The notes: generated by a model from the letters alone, not told the origin. Shown: positions 50,171 through 59,363, numbered from the stretch's first letter. The stretch is 64,000 nucleotides of DNA from Streptomyces pyxinae (GCF_024756275.1 NZ_JANUGQ010000011.1:124001-188000), one strand, 5' to 3'. Numbers and translations: made by a program.

Positions 50171-52603
50171 TCAGCGCGGCGGGTCGCCGCCCTTGTTGAT
50201 CCAGGCGTCGATCGCTCCATTGCGGGCGATCTTGACCCAGTCGGCCCGGCCGTCGCCGTCGAGTTCGGGCAGGGCGATCGTTCCGCCGGTGCCCTTGGCG
50301 ATCTTGCCGCGCGGGAACCAGTCGGCGCGCCCGGTGTTGAGCCGGGCGTACGGCACGCCGTCGGAGTCGAGCGCGATGTAGTCGGCCTTGCCGTCGGCGT
50401 TCAGATCCGCGAACTCGATCTGCTTGTTGGTGGTCGAGGTGAGGTCGGTCAGGAGCGCGCCGCCGGGCTGCCAGCCGTCGTGGCCGGGGGAGTCGCCGCC
50501 GCGGTTGTAGAAGACGTCCACCTTGGTGTCGAAGTCGAGCAGGCGCACGTAGTCCGCGCGCCCGTCGCCGTCGATGTCCGCGAACCGGATGCGGTCCACC
50601 GGAGTGTCCGTGCCCCGGCCGTAGTTCGGGTGCGGTTCCCAGCCGGGCCTCCAGCCGTCGGGACCGACGGTGTCACCGCCGCGGTTGTAGTAGGCGTCGA
50701 TCACCTTGTCCGGCCGGATCACGATGTAGTCGTCGAGCCCGTCCTTGTCGAGGTCCGCGAAGAACACCCGGTCGGGTCCCTGGCCGGTGCCCATGGCGAT
50801 CTCGCCGCGATAGGTCCAGGCGATCCTGCCGTGGTCGTCCCGGTTCAGCCAGGCGGTCGCCGCACCGGTCGGGGAGAGCCACACGATGTCGTCCCGGTTG
50901 TCCCCGTCGAGGTCCGCGTACTTCATCGCTCCGGCGGCGTCCGGGTCGCCGGGCAGGCCCTCCCAGACGCGTCCCTGCGGGTCGTAACCGCCGTAGTTGC
51001 CGGGCTCGGCGCCGGGGGTGCCGACGGGGTCGCTGATCCAGCCGTCGGCCAGCGCGGTGCGCACCCCGCCCACATAGGCGTCCGCGATCTTCCGGTAGCC
51101 CGCGTCGGTGGGGTGGACCTCGTCGGCCAGGTCGGCGGTGGTCACCGCGCTCAGATCCACCCGGACCAGGTGGTCGCCGTTGGCGATCCGCTGGTCCAGC
51201 ATCGTGGTGATGGAGGCGTTGTAGGCGTCGATCCGCTGCTGGATCGCGGGGTTGGTGGAGGGCGTGAGCGTGCCCACCACGATCGCGACGCCCGGCGACC
51301 CCTGGAAGGTCTGGTCGATCAGCCGGCTCAGCCGGGCCGGGGCGTTGCCCACGTCGACATTGCGGACCATGTCGTTGGTCCCGGCGAGCAGCCCCACCAC
51401 ATTGGGCTTCATCGACGGCACGGCGTCCGAGGCCTCCTCGGCGATCTGGTCGATCGTGTAACCGGGCCAGCCCTCGTGGTCGGGGTCCGGGATGCCCCGG
51501 CCGTTCTTCCGCTCACCGACGAGGTCCCGCTTGGCCGGCAGGTCGTAGATCGGCGAGAGGATGTTGTTGCCGTACAGCTGGCCCACGGTCATCTTGCCGA
51601 AATCGGCCTGGATCTCGTCGCGCGCTCCGGAGTCGTTGCTGCTGCCGAGGCCCTGGGTGATCGAGTCGCCCTCGGGCATGTAGCGCAGCGCGGAGGGCGG
51701 CTGGCCGGCGGCGGCCCGCATCTCGCCGAGGGCGGTGGGCCGGTGGTCCGACGGCGGCCCGGCGTAGACCCAGGCGCCCTGGAGCTCCTGCGCGGCCGCG
51801 ATGTCGTCGGTGACGAAGTAGTCGTACCGGTTCCCGCTGTCATGGGTGGGCGTGTTGACGTCGGTGCTGACGGTCATGGCCGGCGGGAAGTGGTCCCGGC
51901 CCGAGAGCTCGTCCGGATCGACGTTGAAGTCCCCGCCGGCGGTCCAGTGGTAGCTCACATGCCGGTCCGCCGCCCACTGGTCCACCTGGGTGTCGATCGC
52001 GTCCAGCAGCACCGCCGAGTCGCCGCCGCCTCCGGACAGTCCATGCACGGTGAAGTACCAGTTCGAGCCGTAGCGCACGCCGAGCGCGAGCCGGCCGTTC
52101 CCGACCGGGTTCTCGACGACGTTCACCTCGTCGGGGTCACCGCTGACCACGACGGCCAGGTTGACCCGGCCGCCGACGCCGTTCTGGGTGAGCGCGAAGT
52201 AGACGTGCCGCGCGCTGTCGCGTGAGCTCGACCCCACGTTCCACCGGTAGTGGCGGATGGTGTGGGTGTGCACGTTGTTGTTCCGGTCGACCGTGGTCCT
52301 GGTCAGATCGGCCTGCCGGTCCGCCATGTCCGCCGGTGCCGCGCCGGCCTCCTGGAGCAGCACGACGGAGGCCTGCCGGGCATAGGTACGGACGTAGTTC
52401 TGCCACTTGTTGGTGTCCCGACCCACCTCGTTGGCGCCGCGCATGTTCCAGGTCATCAACGGGGTGCTGGAGATCGGCCGGTCCTCGGCGGCGGCCTGCT
52501 GCGGCCGCAGGACGACGAGCAGGCCCGCCACCAGGACCAGCAGCGCCGCGACGACGCCCTGGCGCCGGAGCCGGTGCGTCGAGCCGGTGGAGTGTACGGT
52601 CAC
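50171..52603 (-). CDS. secreted CdtB-like nuclease / SGNH hydrolase / VCBS-propeller protein
   Basis: An 810-residue exported protein with three modules. Signal peptide: about 15-38 (VVAALLVLVAGLLVVL). Residues 45-295 are an endonuclease/exonuclease/phosphatase domain most like cytolethal distending toxin B: LMTWNMRGAN, Glu85 (LLQEAG), His187 (YFTVHGL), Asp225 and Asn227 (GGDFNVDP), Asp261, and Asp286-His287 (SDHRP). RVNLAVVVSG and THDSGNRYDYFV also match CdtB. Residues 305-525 are an SGNH esterase: Ser314 in GDSITQG, GTND at 408-411, Asp494/His497 in DEVHP. From 555 on, VCBS/FG-GAP blades with DLDGDNRDD-type calcium loops follow. The GTG overlaps the upstream VCBS gene (GTGA). A toxin-like role is inference; esterase plus nuclease could also be extracellular scavenging. 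Confidence 0.85.
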   Translation of the reverse strand: MTVHSTGSTHRLRRQGVVAALLVLVAGLLVVLRPQQAAAEDRPISSTPLMTWNMRGANEVGRDTNKWQNYVRTYARQASVVLLQEAGAAPADMADRQADLTRTTVDRNNNVHTHTIRHYRWNVGSSSRDSARHVYFALTQNGVGGRVNLAVVVSGDPDEVNVVENPVGNGRLALGVRYGSNWYFTVHGLSGGGGDSAVLLDAIDTQVDQWAADRHVSYHWTAGGDFNVDPDELSGRDHFPPAMTVSTDVNTPTHDSGNRYDYFVTDDIAAAQELQGAWVYAGPPSDHRPTALGEMRAAAGQPPSALRYMPEGDSITQGLGSSNDSGARDEIQADFGKMTVGQLYGNNILSPIYDLPAKRDLVGERKNGRGIPDPDHEGWPGYTIDQIAEEASDAVPSMKPNVVGLLAGTNDMVRNVDVGNAPARLSRLIDQTFQGSPGVAIVVGTLTPSTNPAIQQRIDAYNASITTMLDQRIANGDHLVRVDLSAVTTADLADEVHPTDAGYRKIADAYVGGVRTALADGWISDPVGTPGAEPGNYGGYDPQGRVWEGLPGDPDAAGAMKYADLDGDNRDDIVWLSPTGAATAWLNRDDHGRIAWTYRGEIAMGTGQGPDRVFFADLDKDGLDDYIVIRPDKVIDAYYNRGGDTVGPDGWRPGWEPHPNYGRGTDTPVDRIRFADIDGDGRADYVRLLDFDTKVDVFYNRGGDSPGHDGWQPGGALLTDLTSTTNKQIEFADLNADGKADYIALDSDGVPYARLNTGRADWFPRGKIAKGTGGTIALPELDGDGRADWVKIARNGAIDAWINKGGDPPR

Positions 52604-53634
52604 CGGTCGCCCCCGTCGTTGAGGTAGCCCACGATCGCCCCGTCCTTGTCCATGGTCAGGTAGTCGATCCGGCCGTCGCCGTTGAGTTCGGCGAACATGA
52701 TCCGCTCCATCGGGTCGTGGGTGCCCGCCGCCCCGCCGACGTGGCCGTCCTTCAGGACGCCGTCCTCGATGCCGCCGTTGGCGACGCTGAGCAGCACACT
52801 GCTCGGGTAGAGGTACAGCCGGTCGTCCCGGCCGTCGCAGTCGAAGTCCCCGAAGTCGGCCCGCGAGGTCGCCATCAGGGCATTGCCCTCCGCCACCTTG
52901 CCCCAGGCCACCCAGCCGTCGTGCCCCGGCCGGTCGCCGCCCTCGTTGCGCCAGGCGTACAGATCGTCCTGGGGCGCGGTCTGGGTCAGATAGTCGTCGT
53001 CGCCGTCACCGTCGAGATCGGCGAAGAACACCTGGCCGGCCGGAGCGCCGGTGCCCCGGGCGATCTGGCCCACCGGCTTCCAGCCGGGCGTGATGCCGGA
53101 CGGGCCGGTCAGGTCGCCGCCCTCGTTGATCCAGCCGTCGATGGCACCGTTGTCCTTGACGACCAGATAGTCGTCCTTGCCATCGCCGTTCAGGTCCGCG
53201 AACTTGATCCGGTCCGGGGCGTATCCGGTGCCCGCCGCGATCCTGGCGCGGTACGACCACCTGCCGTCCCGGTCGTTGCGCCACTCCCGGACGCCGCCGA
53301 TCTCGTCCAGCAGCAGCCGCTCGTCGTCGCCGTCCCCGTCGAGGTCCGCGAACCGGATCAGGTCCGGCTTGGTGATCCCGGGGATCGCCGGGGCGACCAC
53401 CCCCTGGGGCACCCAGCCGTTGCGGTCCCCGCAGGCGCTGAGCGCCGACGCCCTGCCGGGAGCCGCGTCCGCCTTCCCGGGGGCGGCGGCCGCGGACGTC
53501 ATCGCCGCCAGCACGAGCAGGGCGGCGGCGCGGACCCGGAACCGGCGGGGCGGCGCGGGCGCACTTCTCCCCGGCCGGTACGGACCGGTGTCCCCGATGC
53601 CGGGGGCGGTGGGCGGGGGTGGAGAAGATGACAT
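52600..53634 (-). CDS. secreted VCBS/FG-GAP repeat protein
   Basis: A 344-residue exported beta-propeller protein. After a Pro-rich leader the signal RVRAAALLVLAAMTSAAAAPG is followed by one Cys-containing segment, then six to seven VCBS blades, each with DLDGDGDD or similar (IRFADLDGDGDDERLLL, IKFADLNGDGKDDYLVV, VFFADLDGDGDDDYLT, IMFAELNGDGRIDYLT). These motifs bind calcium in related proteins. It has no catalytic domain. The ATG at 53634 follows gaggag. It is the first gene of a two-gene operon, overlapping the CdtB-like gene by four bases; its blades resemble the propeller of that protein, so the two may arise from duplication. Confidence 0.9.
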   Translation of the reverse strand: MSSSPPPPTAPGIGDTGPYRPGRSAPAPPRRFRVRAAALLVLAAMTSAAAAPGKADAAPGRASALSACGDRNGWVPQGVVAPAIPGITKPDLIRFADLDGDGDDERLLLDEIGGVREWRNDRDGRWSYRARIAAGTGYAPDRIKFADLNGDGKDDYLVVKDNGAIDGWINEGGDLTGPSGITPGWKPVGQIARGTGAPAGQVFFADLDGDGDDDYLTQTAPQDDLYAWRNEGGDRPGHDGWVAWGKVAEGNALMATSRADFGDFDCDGRDDRLYLYPSSVLLSVANGGIEDGVLKDGHVGGAAGTHDPMERIMFAELNGDGRIDYLTMDKDGAIVGYLNDGGDR

Positions 53635-53744
53635 GGCGTGCTCCTCGAGGTCCTCAAGATCCGGAAAACAGCGGACCGACCGGGTTCCCTTCCCGAGGAC
53701 GGGCTCTTCAAGGGGTGCTCTTTCAGCCATCAGCGGGTTCGCTC

Positions 53745-53830
53745 ACCGGCCGGGAAGGCGGGCCATGGCCGCTGACCGGCCGCTGTCCGGCCCGTGACCG
53801 GCCGCTGACCGGCCCGTGACCGGCCGGACG
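53745..53830. repeat. ccgctgaccgg/cccgtgaccgg tandem repeats
   Basis: Five or six alternating copies of gctgaccggcc and cgtgaccggcc lie upstream of the VCBS gene, on the side from which its operon is transcribed. They could overlap its promoter. No operator identity is claimed. Confidence 0.6.
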
Positions 53831-53924
53831 CTCGCCCGCCCGGCAGGGCCCAACACGACGGTGCGGGGCGACGGTTGGCTTTGGCGCGCTCCGCTCTCCA
53901 CTCTCCCGAGTGCGGGAGGCAGCG

Positions 53925-54060
53925 GTGAGCGGACGCCTGGTCCACACGGTAGAGGTGCCGTTGGGGGACGGAAGCGACGAGGCCGTGCGGGTCCAGATCC
54001 GTGAAGCGGACGAGACGCCCGTCCGGGTGGGGCGCGGCGGGGAGATCGTCCGGCCGTCGT
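53925..54060 (+). pseudogene. Trypco1-like fragment
   Basis: GTG at 53925 follows gggagg, and the first 40 or so residues (LVHTVEVPLGDGSDEAVRVQ, then VRVGRGGEIV) resemble the start of trypsin-co-occurring-domain (Trypco1) proteins. After about 54055 the frame turns Arg/Pro-rich and loses the family pattern although it stays open to 54461. This suggests truncation or frameshift. It is not firmly established. Confidence 0.35.
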
Positions 54061-54472
54061 GCTGTAGGGGCCGCCCGGCTGCCGGAAATCCTCGGTGGCT
54101 CCGGCCGGGGTGGTGCCGGGATGCGGCGCGACGAGGCGTACGAGGTCGTGGACCACGTCCTCCGGCGGTGCGGCAGAGCCGGTACCGGGGACGGGTGTCG
54201 CCGCCGGGCCGCCAGGGGGCGCGCGCCCGAGTTGCGCGCCCGGGGCGTGCTCAGCCGGGCGGGGCGCACCCCTCCCGTTTCGGCTACGCGGCATTCCCCG
54301 GCCGGACTATGTACCGGTGTGCCTCGCCGAGGACACATTGGGCATCCAGACGCTGGCCCGTACGCGGGGCCGGACCTCGGTACCGCTTCCCGGACACACC
54401 GCGAGGCCGACTCGTACCACCCCGACTTCTTCGTCAGGTGCCCAGCGTGACGCCATGGTGAAAGGCCGGCAC

Positions 54473-55018
54473 ATGTCACGTGCTCGCAGACTTCTCTCCG
54501 TCTTCCTCCCCCTCGCCGCTCTCCTCGCGGCCTTCCTCCTCCCGGTGAGTTCGGCACAGGCCGCACCGGCGAAGGCCGCCGCCACGGTGGTCTGTACCGG
54601 CGGACAGGCCCAGCACTACTCGCCGCCGCTCGGGCCGCTTCCGCGCTCCACCCAGGTGGGCATCTCCGAGTCGCTCACCTGCCTCGGCAGCCCGTTCCTC
54701 ACCGGCGCCGCCACGGCTTCCTTCACGGAATCCGCCAGCTGTCTGATCCCGCCTCCCGCGGGGACCATACCTCCGGCGGACGTCATCACGTACCACTGGA
54801 GTGACGGGCAGTCCAGCACCATCACCTACACCCTCACCACGGTCGTCCGGGCCGCCAACCAGACCATCGTGACCTCGGCGGGGACCGTCACCTCCGGGTA
54901 CGCGCAGGGCTCCGTGGTCGAACGGGAAGTGGTGACCGTCGACCTCGACGTCCTCGGCTGTCTCGCTTCGAGTGTCGATCAGCAGAACGGCAGCGAGGTC
55001 CTCACCATCGTCCTCTGA
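54473..55018 (+). CDS. small secreted protein, unknown
   Basis: A 181-residue exported protein, not recognised. The signal peptide SVFLPLAALLAAFLLPV ends near AQAAPAKAAA. The mature 150 residues are Ser/Thr-rich beta structure with four Cys (VVCTGG, LTCLGS, ASCLIP, LGCLAS) and tandem-looking strands such as TITYTLTTVVRAANQTIVTSAGTVTSGYAQG. The ATG at 54473 has aaagg seven bases upstream; an ATG at 54455 is also in frame. A strong terminator follows. It may be a cell-surface or cell-wall-associated protein. Confidence 0.78.
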   Translation: MSRARRLLSVFLPLAALLAAFLLPVSSAQAAPAKAAATVVCTGGQAQHYSPPLGPLPRSTQVGISESLTCLGSPFLTGAATASFTESASCLIPPPAGTIPPADVITYHWSDGQSSTITYTLTTVVRAANQTIVTSAGTVTSGYAQGSVVEREVVTVDLDVLGCLASSVDQQNGSEVLTIVL

Positions 55019-55078
55019 GCGGTGGGCGCGGCTCGCGCCGACCGGCCCGTCACCCGGTGACGTACCGGGTCCCGACCG

Positions 55079-55110
55079 CGGCCCCGTCGGCGCCCACGCC
55101 GACGGGGCCG
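55079..55110 (+). terminator. hairpin terminator
   Basis: CGGCCCCGTCGGCG, loop ccca, and the exact reverse complement form a 14-base-pair stem, 60 bases after the small secreted protein gene. Confidence 0.85.
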
Positions 55111-55146
55111 CCTGCCGTTCCGCCTGCCGTTCCGCCTGCCGTTCCG
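55111..55146. repeat. 12-base tandem repeat
   Basis: Three copies of cctgccgttccg follow the terminator directly. The rest of 55147-55439 has no supported gene. Confidence 0.8.
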
Positions 55147-55439
55147 CGTGCCGCTCGGTCCCGTCGCGACGCCGGTCCCCCCGACGAGACGGGGGTGTCG
55201 GCCATGCGTCGCCTCTCCGTCTCTTCCCCCGCCGGCCGGGCTCGCCGGGACGGGGTCCACTCCCCGGGCGCCGCGTCGTCCCGCGCGCACCGGACGCGCG
55301 GCGAGATCCACCGTGCCCCCTCACCACGGGCGGCGGCGACCCGAGGCCCTTGCCGCGGTGGCCGCCCCCGGGCCCGCCGGCAGGCGGCACCGCCCCGGTG
55401 ACGACTGGGCGGGACAGCCCGGGCGACGGCGCGGGCGGG

Positions 55440-56810
55440 TCAGCCCCGCTTGGAGTCGGCGTAGTTGCGCAGGAACAGCGCCTCGGTCACCGACATGCGC
55501 TCCAGCTCCTCCGGCGAGACGCTCTCGTTGACCGCGTGGATCTGCGCCTCCGGGTCGCTCAGACCCATCAGCAGGATCTCCGCCTCCGGGTAGAGGGCGG
55601 CCAGCGCGCTGCACAGCGGGATCGAGCCGCCCATGCCGGACGCCTGCATCTCCTCGCCCGGGTAGGCGACCCGCATCGCCTCGGCCATCGCGGTGTACGC
55701 CGGGCTGGTGATGTCCGCCTGGAACGGCTGGCCCTGGCCGACCTGCTCCACCGCCACCCGGGCGCCCCACGGGGTGTGCTTCTTCAGATGCGCGGTCAGC
55801 AGCGTGGTCGCCTCGGCGGCGTCCACCCCCGGCGGCACCCGCAGGCTGATCTGCGCCCGGGCGGTGGACTGCACGGACGGCGTGGCGCCGACCACCGGCG
55901 GGCAGTCGATGCCGATGACGGTGACGGCCGGGCGCGCCCACAGCCGGTCCGCGACCGCGCCCGAGCCGATCAGCTCCACCCCGTCCAGCACCCGGGCGTC
56001 CCGGCGGAAGTCCCCGTCCGGGTAGGCGAGCCCCTGCCACTCCGCGTCCGCGACGGCCTCCAGACCGTCCACGGTGGTCGAACCGTCCTCCGCCCGCAGC
56101 GAGTCGAGGACCCGGATCAGCGCCGCGAGCGCGTCCGGGGCCGCCCCGCCGAACTGGCCGGAGTGCAGATTGCCGGCGAGCGTGTCCACCGTGATCCGCA
56201 GCATGGTCATGCCGCGCAGCGTCGCGGTGACCGTGGGCAGACCCGCCCGGAAGTTGCCGGTGTCCCCGATCACCACGGCGTCCGCCGCGAGCAGTTCGGG
56301 GTGGGCCGCCGCGTACTGCTCAAGGCCGCCGGTGCCCTGCTCCTCGGAGCCCTCCACGATCACCTTGACACCGACCGGCACCCCGCCGTTGGCCTTGAGC
56401 GCCCGCAGCGCCAGCAGGTGCATGAGGAAGCCGCCCTTGCAGTCGGCGGCGCCCCGCCCGTACCAGCGGCCGTTCCGCTCGGTCAGCTCGAACGGCGGAG
56501 TGTCCCAGCCCGCCAGGTCCAGCGGGGGCTGCACGTCGTAGTGGGCGTAGAGCAGCACGGTCGGAGCGCCCTCGGGGCCGGGCAGGTAGCCGTACACCGA
56601 CTGCGAACCGTCCGGGGTGTCCAGCACGGCCACGTCCGTGAAGTCCTCGGCGCGCAGCGCGTCCGCCACCCAGGCCGCCGCGGCGGCGCACTCGCTCGGC
56701 GGGAACACCGCCGGGTCCGCCACCGACTGGAAGGCGACCAGCTCCGTCAGCTCCGCCTTGGCGCGGGGCAGCAGGGAGGCGACGGTCTCGGCGATCGGAC
56801 GGGCGGTCAT
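55440..56810 (-). CDS. M20-family dipeptidase
   Basis: A 456-residue metallopeptidase of the M20 (carnosinase/PepV-like) family. VLLYAHYDVQPP has the first His and Asp, then GRGAADCKGGF the bridging Asp, EGSEEQGTGGL the catalytic and metal Glu pair, and NLHSGQFGG the dimerisation His. Also TARAQISLRVPPGVD. It hydrolyses dipeptides in the cytoplasm using two zinc or cobalt ions. The ATG at 56810 follows aggag. It is monocistronic and convergent with nothing obvious. Good length for the family. Confidence 0.93.
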   Translation of the reverse strand: MTARPIAETVASLLPRAKAELTELVAFQSVADPAVFPPSECAAAAAWVADALRAEDFTDVAVLDTPDGSQSVYGYLPGPEGAPTVLLYAHYDVQPPLDLAGWDTPPFELTERNGRWYGRGAADCKGGFLMHLLALRALKANGGVPVGVKVIVEGSEEQGTGGLEQYAAAHPELLAADAVVIGDTGNFRAGLPTVTATLRGMTMLRITVDTLAGNLHSGQFGGAAPDALAALIRVLDSLRAEDGSTTVDGLEAVADAEWQGLAYPDGDFRRDARVLDGVELIGSGAVADRLWARPAVTVIGIDCPPVVGATPSVQSTARAQISLRVPPGVDAAEATTLLTAHLKKHTPWGARVAVEQVGQGQPFQADITSPAYTAMAEAMRVAYPGEEMQASGMGGSIPLCSALAALYPEAEILLMGLSDPEAQIHAVNESVSPEELERMSVTEALFLRNYADSKRG

Positions 56811-57169
56811 GGGCACGCTCCTGTCGGGTGCGACGGTGGGGCAGGGCGGTCGGGAAGCCGGGTCAGGGCCCGGGACGGACGGGGACGCGCCGGTACGGAC
56901 AAGGGCCGGAGCCCCCGGCGTACCCGGGCACGGGCAGCCGTACGACCCTCCCGGCGGCAGCCGTACCGCCTCCCCGGCGGCCCCGGACCCCCGGGCCCGT
57001 CGTGGTGGATGTACGGCGAACGCGTCCCCGATCCTCCCACAGGGCCGGCCCCGCCCCGGCGGTCGGTCCGCCCGGCGGCGCGGCCGCCGGAACGCCCGCC
57101 GCCCTCCGGTCGCCCCCCCCGGTCGGAAATTCCGCGCCCCGGCGGCCGGAATGGGCGGAGACTCGTCCC

Positions 57170-57934
57170 ATGGAGGACACGGAGAGCCCGAAGGACGTGC
57201 AGGACATGCAGGACATGCAGGGTATGCGGGACCTGGAGGGCGCCGAGGGCCCGGAGGGCATGGCGGCGTTCCGCGAGGCGGCCCTCGCATGGGCGGCCGG
57301 TGGTCCCGCCGGGCCCGCGCGCGAGCTGGCCGCGCGGCTTCCCGTCCGGACGGTCGTACTGCTCGAAGGGTTGAGCGACGCGGCGGCGGTCGGAGCGCTG
57401 GCCGCGAGCCGTGGCCGGGACCTGGCGGCCGAGGGAGTCTGCGTACTGCCGATGGGCGGTGCGATGAACGTCGGCCGCTTCGCCCGGCTCCTCGGACCTC
57501 CCGGCCTGGGCCTCCGGCTCACCGGACTCTGCGACGAGGGGGAGCGCGGTCATTACGTCCGCGCCCTGGAGCGGGCCGGTGCGGCACCGGAGGCGCCGTT
57601 CTTCGTATGCGCGGCCGATCTGGAGGACGAGTTGATCCGGGCGCTGGGTGTGACCCGGGTGGCGGAACTGGTCCGGGCGGAGGGCGATCTGCGGGCCCTG
57701 GAGACCTTTCAGCGCCAGCCCGCGCAGCGGGGCCGTACCGCACACCAGCGGTTGCGGCGCTTCCTCGGTACGAAGAAGGGGCGCAAGATCCGCTATGGCC
57801 GCGTCCTCGTCGAGGCTCTCGAACCCGACCGCGTGCCCGCCCCGCTCGACGAGCTGTTCGCCGCCCTGCTCGACGAGCGGCCTCCCGGCCGCCGGTCACC
57901 GGGCGCCGCCGCGGGCTGTGACGCCCGCCCGTAG
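57170..57934 (+). CDS. stand-alone TOPRIM-domain protein, OLD-nuclease-like
   Basis: A 254-residue protein. Acidic leader rich in Met/Asp (VQDMQDMQGMRD). The TOPRIM core reads VVLLEGLSDAAAVGAL (the catalytic Glu), VCVLPMGGAMNVGRFARLL, and RLTGLCDEGERGHYV (the Asp-x-Glu pair). OLD-family nucleases have this TOPRIM C-terminal to an ATPase; here the ATPase domain is absent. A C-terminal region GTKKGRKIRYGRVL is basic and could bind nucleic acid. It may act with an ATPase in trans. The ATG at 57170 has ggag nine bases upstream. 54 bases separate it from the flavoprotein gene downstream. Role unknown; defence or repair is conceivable. Confidence 0.8.
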   Translation: MEDTESPKDVQDMQDMQGMRDLEGAEGPEGMAAFREAALAWAAGGPAGPARELAARLPVRTVVLLEGLSDAAAVGALAASRGRDLAAEGVCVLPMGGAMNVGRFARLLGPPGLGLRLTGLCDEGERGHYVRALERAGAAPEAPFFVCAADLEDELIRALGVTRVAELVRAEGDLRALETFQRQPAQRGRTAHQRLRRFLGTKKGRKIRYGRVLVEALEPDRVPAPLDELFAALLDERPPGRRSPGAAAGCDARP

Positions 57935-57988
57935 GATGCGATCGAGAGCAAGCGCCACCGGTCGGGGAATCAGGAGCAGAAGCACACC

Positions 57989-59320
57989 GTGAGCAGCGAG
58001 AACGCAGACGCCGGAAACGCCGAGGACGCCGCGGGCTCCGGGAACGCCGGAGACACCCCGCACGCCGGAGACGCCGAACAGGCCGGAGACGCTGTGGAGG
58101 CCGGACAGGGCGAGCAGGCCGGCACCGGGGCCGGGGAGCAGGCGCCGGTCTGGGACGTCGTCGTGGTGGGCGCGGGCCCGTCGGGAGCCTCCGCCGCCTA
58201 CGCGGCAGCGGTCGCGGGCCGCCGTGTGCTGCTCCTGGAGAAGGCCGAGCTGCCCCGCTACAAGACCTGCGGCGGCGGCATCATCGGCCCCTCGCGCGAC
58301 GCCCTTCCGCCCGGCTTCGAACTGCCGCTGCGCGACCGGGTGCACGCGGTCACCTTCTCGCTGAACGGCCGGTTCGCCCGCACCCGCAAGTCCCGGCGGA
58401 TGCTGTTCGGCCTGATCAACCGGCCCGAGTTCGACGCCGGTCTGGTCGAGCAGGCCCAGAAGGCGGGCGCCGAGCTGCGGACCGGCGTCACCGTCGCCCG
58501 GGTCGAGCAGCACGGGACGGCCGTACCCGACCGGCGTACCGTCGCGGTGGTCCTGGCGGACGGCGAGACGGTGCTCGCCCGCGCGGTGGTCGGCGCGGAC
58601 GGCAGCGCGGGCCGGATAGGGGCCCATGTCGGCGTGAAGCTGGACCAGGTCGATCTGGGGCTGGAGGCCGAGATCCCGGTGCCGGAGACGGTCGCCGAGG
58701 ACTGGGCCGGGCGGGTGCTGATCGACTGGGGGCCGCTGCCCGGCAGTTACGGCTGGGTCTTCCCCAAGGGTGACACCCTGACCGTGGGCGTGATCTCGGC
58801 GCGCGGCGACGGCGCGGCGACCAAGCGCTATCTGGAGGACTTCATCGCCCGGCTGGGGCTCGCCGGCTTCGAGCCCGCCGTCTCGTCCGGGCATCTGACC
58901 CGCTGCCGCTCCGACGACTCACCGCTCTCCCGGGGCCGGGTGCTGGTCTGCGGCGACGCGGCCGGACTGCTGGAGCCGTGGACCCGCGAGGGCGTCTCCT
59001 TCGCGCTGCGCTCCGGCCGGCTGGCCGGTGAGTGGGCGGTGCGCATCGCGGAGGCGCACGACGCGGTGGAGGCCCGCCGCCAGGCGCTGAACTACGCGTT
59101 CGCCATCAAGTCCGGCCTCGGCGTCGAGATGGCGGTCGGCCGCCGGATGCTCCAGCTCTTCGAGCGGCGCCCCGGTCTGCTGCACGCCACGCTCACCGGG
59201 GTGCGCCCCGCGTGGAAGGCGTTCGCCGACATCACCCGGGGTGTCACCACCCTGGCCGGACTGGTGAGTTCGCACCCGCTGGCCCGCCGGGGCCTGGACG
59301 CCCTGGAGCGCCGCTCCTAG
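57989..59320 (+). CDS. geranylgeranyl-reductase-family flavoprotein
   Basis: A 443-residue FAD-dependent oxidoreductase. Residues 1-50 are acidic and Gly/Ala-rich, with repeats such as AGDTPHAGDAEQAGDA. The dinucleotide-binding loop is VVVVGAGPSGASAAY, then EKAELPRYKTCGGGI. GADGSAGRI and VCGDAAGLLEPWTREGVSFALRSG complete the FAD fold, as in the family that includes archaeal and plant GG reductases. It reduces isoprenoid chains, or oxidises substrates as a monooxygenase-like enzyme. GTG start; aggag is rather far upstream. Follows the TOPRIM gene by 54 bases. Confidence 0.9.
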   Translation: MSSENADAGNAEDAAGSGNAGDTPHAGDAEQAGDAVEAGQGEQAGTGAGEQAPVWDVVVVGAGPSGASAAYAAAVAGRRVLLLEKAELPRYKTCGGGIIGPSRDALPPGFELPLRDRVHAVTFSLNGRFARTRKSRRMLFGLINRPEFDAGLVEQAQKAGAELRTGVTVARVEQHGTAVPDRRTVAVVLADGETVLARAVVGADGSAGRIGAHVGVKLDQVDLGLEAEIPVPETVAEDWAGRVLIDWGPLPGSYGWVFPKGDTLTVGVISARGDGAATKRYLEDFIARLGLAGFEPAVSSGHLTRCRSDDSPLSRGRVLVCGDAAGLLEPWTREGVSFALRSGRLAGEWAVRIAEAHDAVEARRQALNYAFAIKSGLGVEMAVGRRMLQLFERRPGLLHATLTGVRPAWKAFADITRGVTTLAGLVSSHPLARRGLDALERRS

Positions 59321-59363
59321 CCGGCTCTTCCTCCTTGTACGTTCTTGTACGGTTCCTCCCTCC

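Noticed and set aside
50480..52225. Long open frame antisense to the CdtB-like gene
   Set aside because: Low-complexity Val/Gly/Arg composition with no motif; a by-product of high GC and wobble bias on the opposite strand.
53743..54294. Minus-strand frame across 53743-54294
   Set aside because: Composition typical of antisense high-GC sequence; the plus-strand GTG at 53925 has a ribosome binding site and a better family resemblance.
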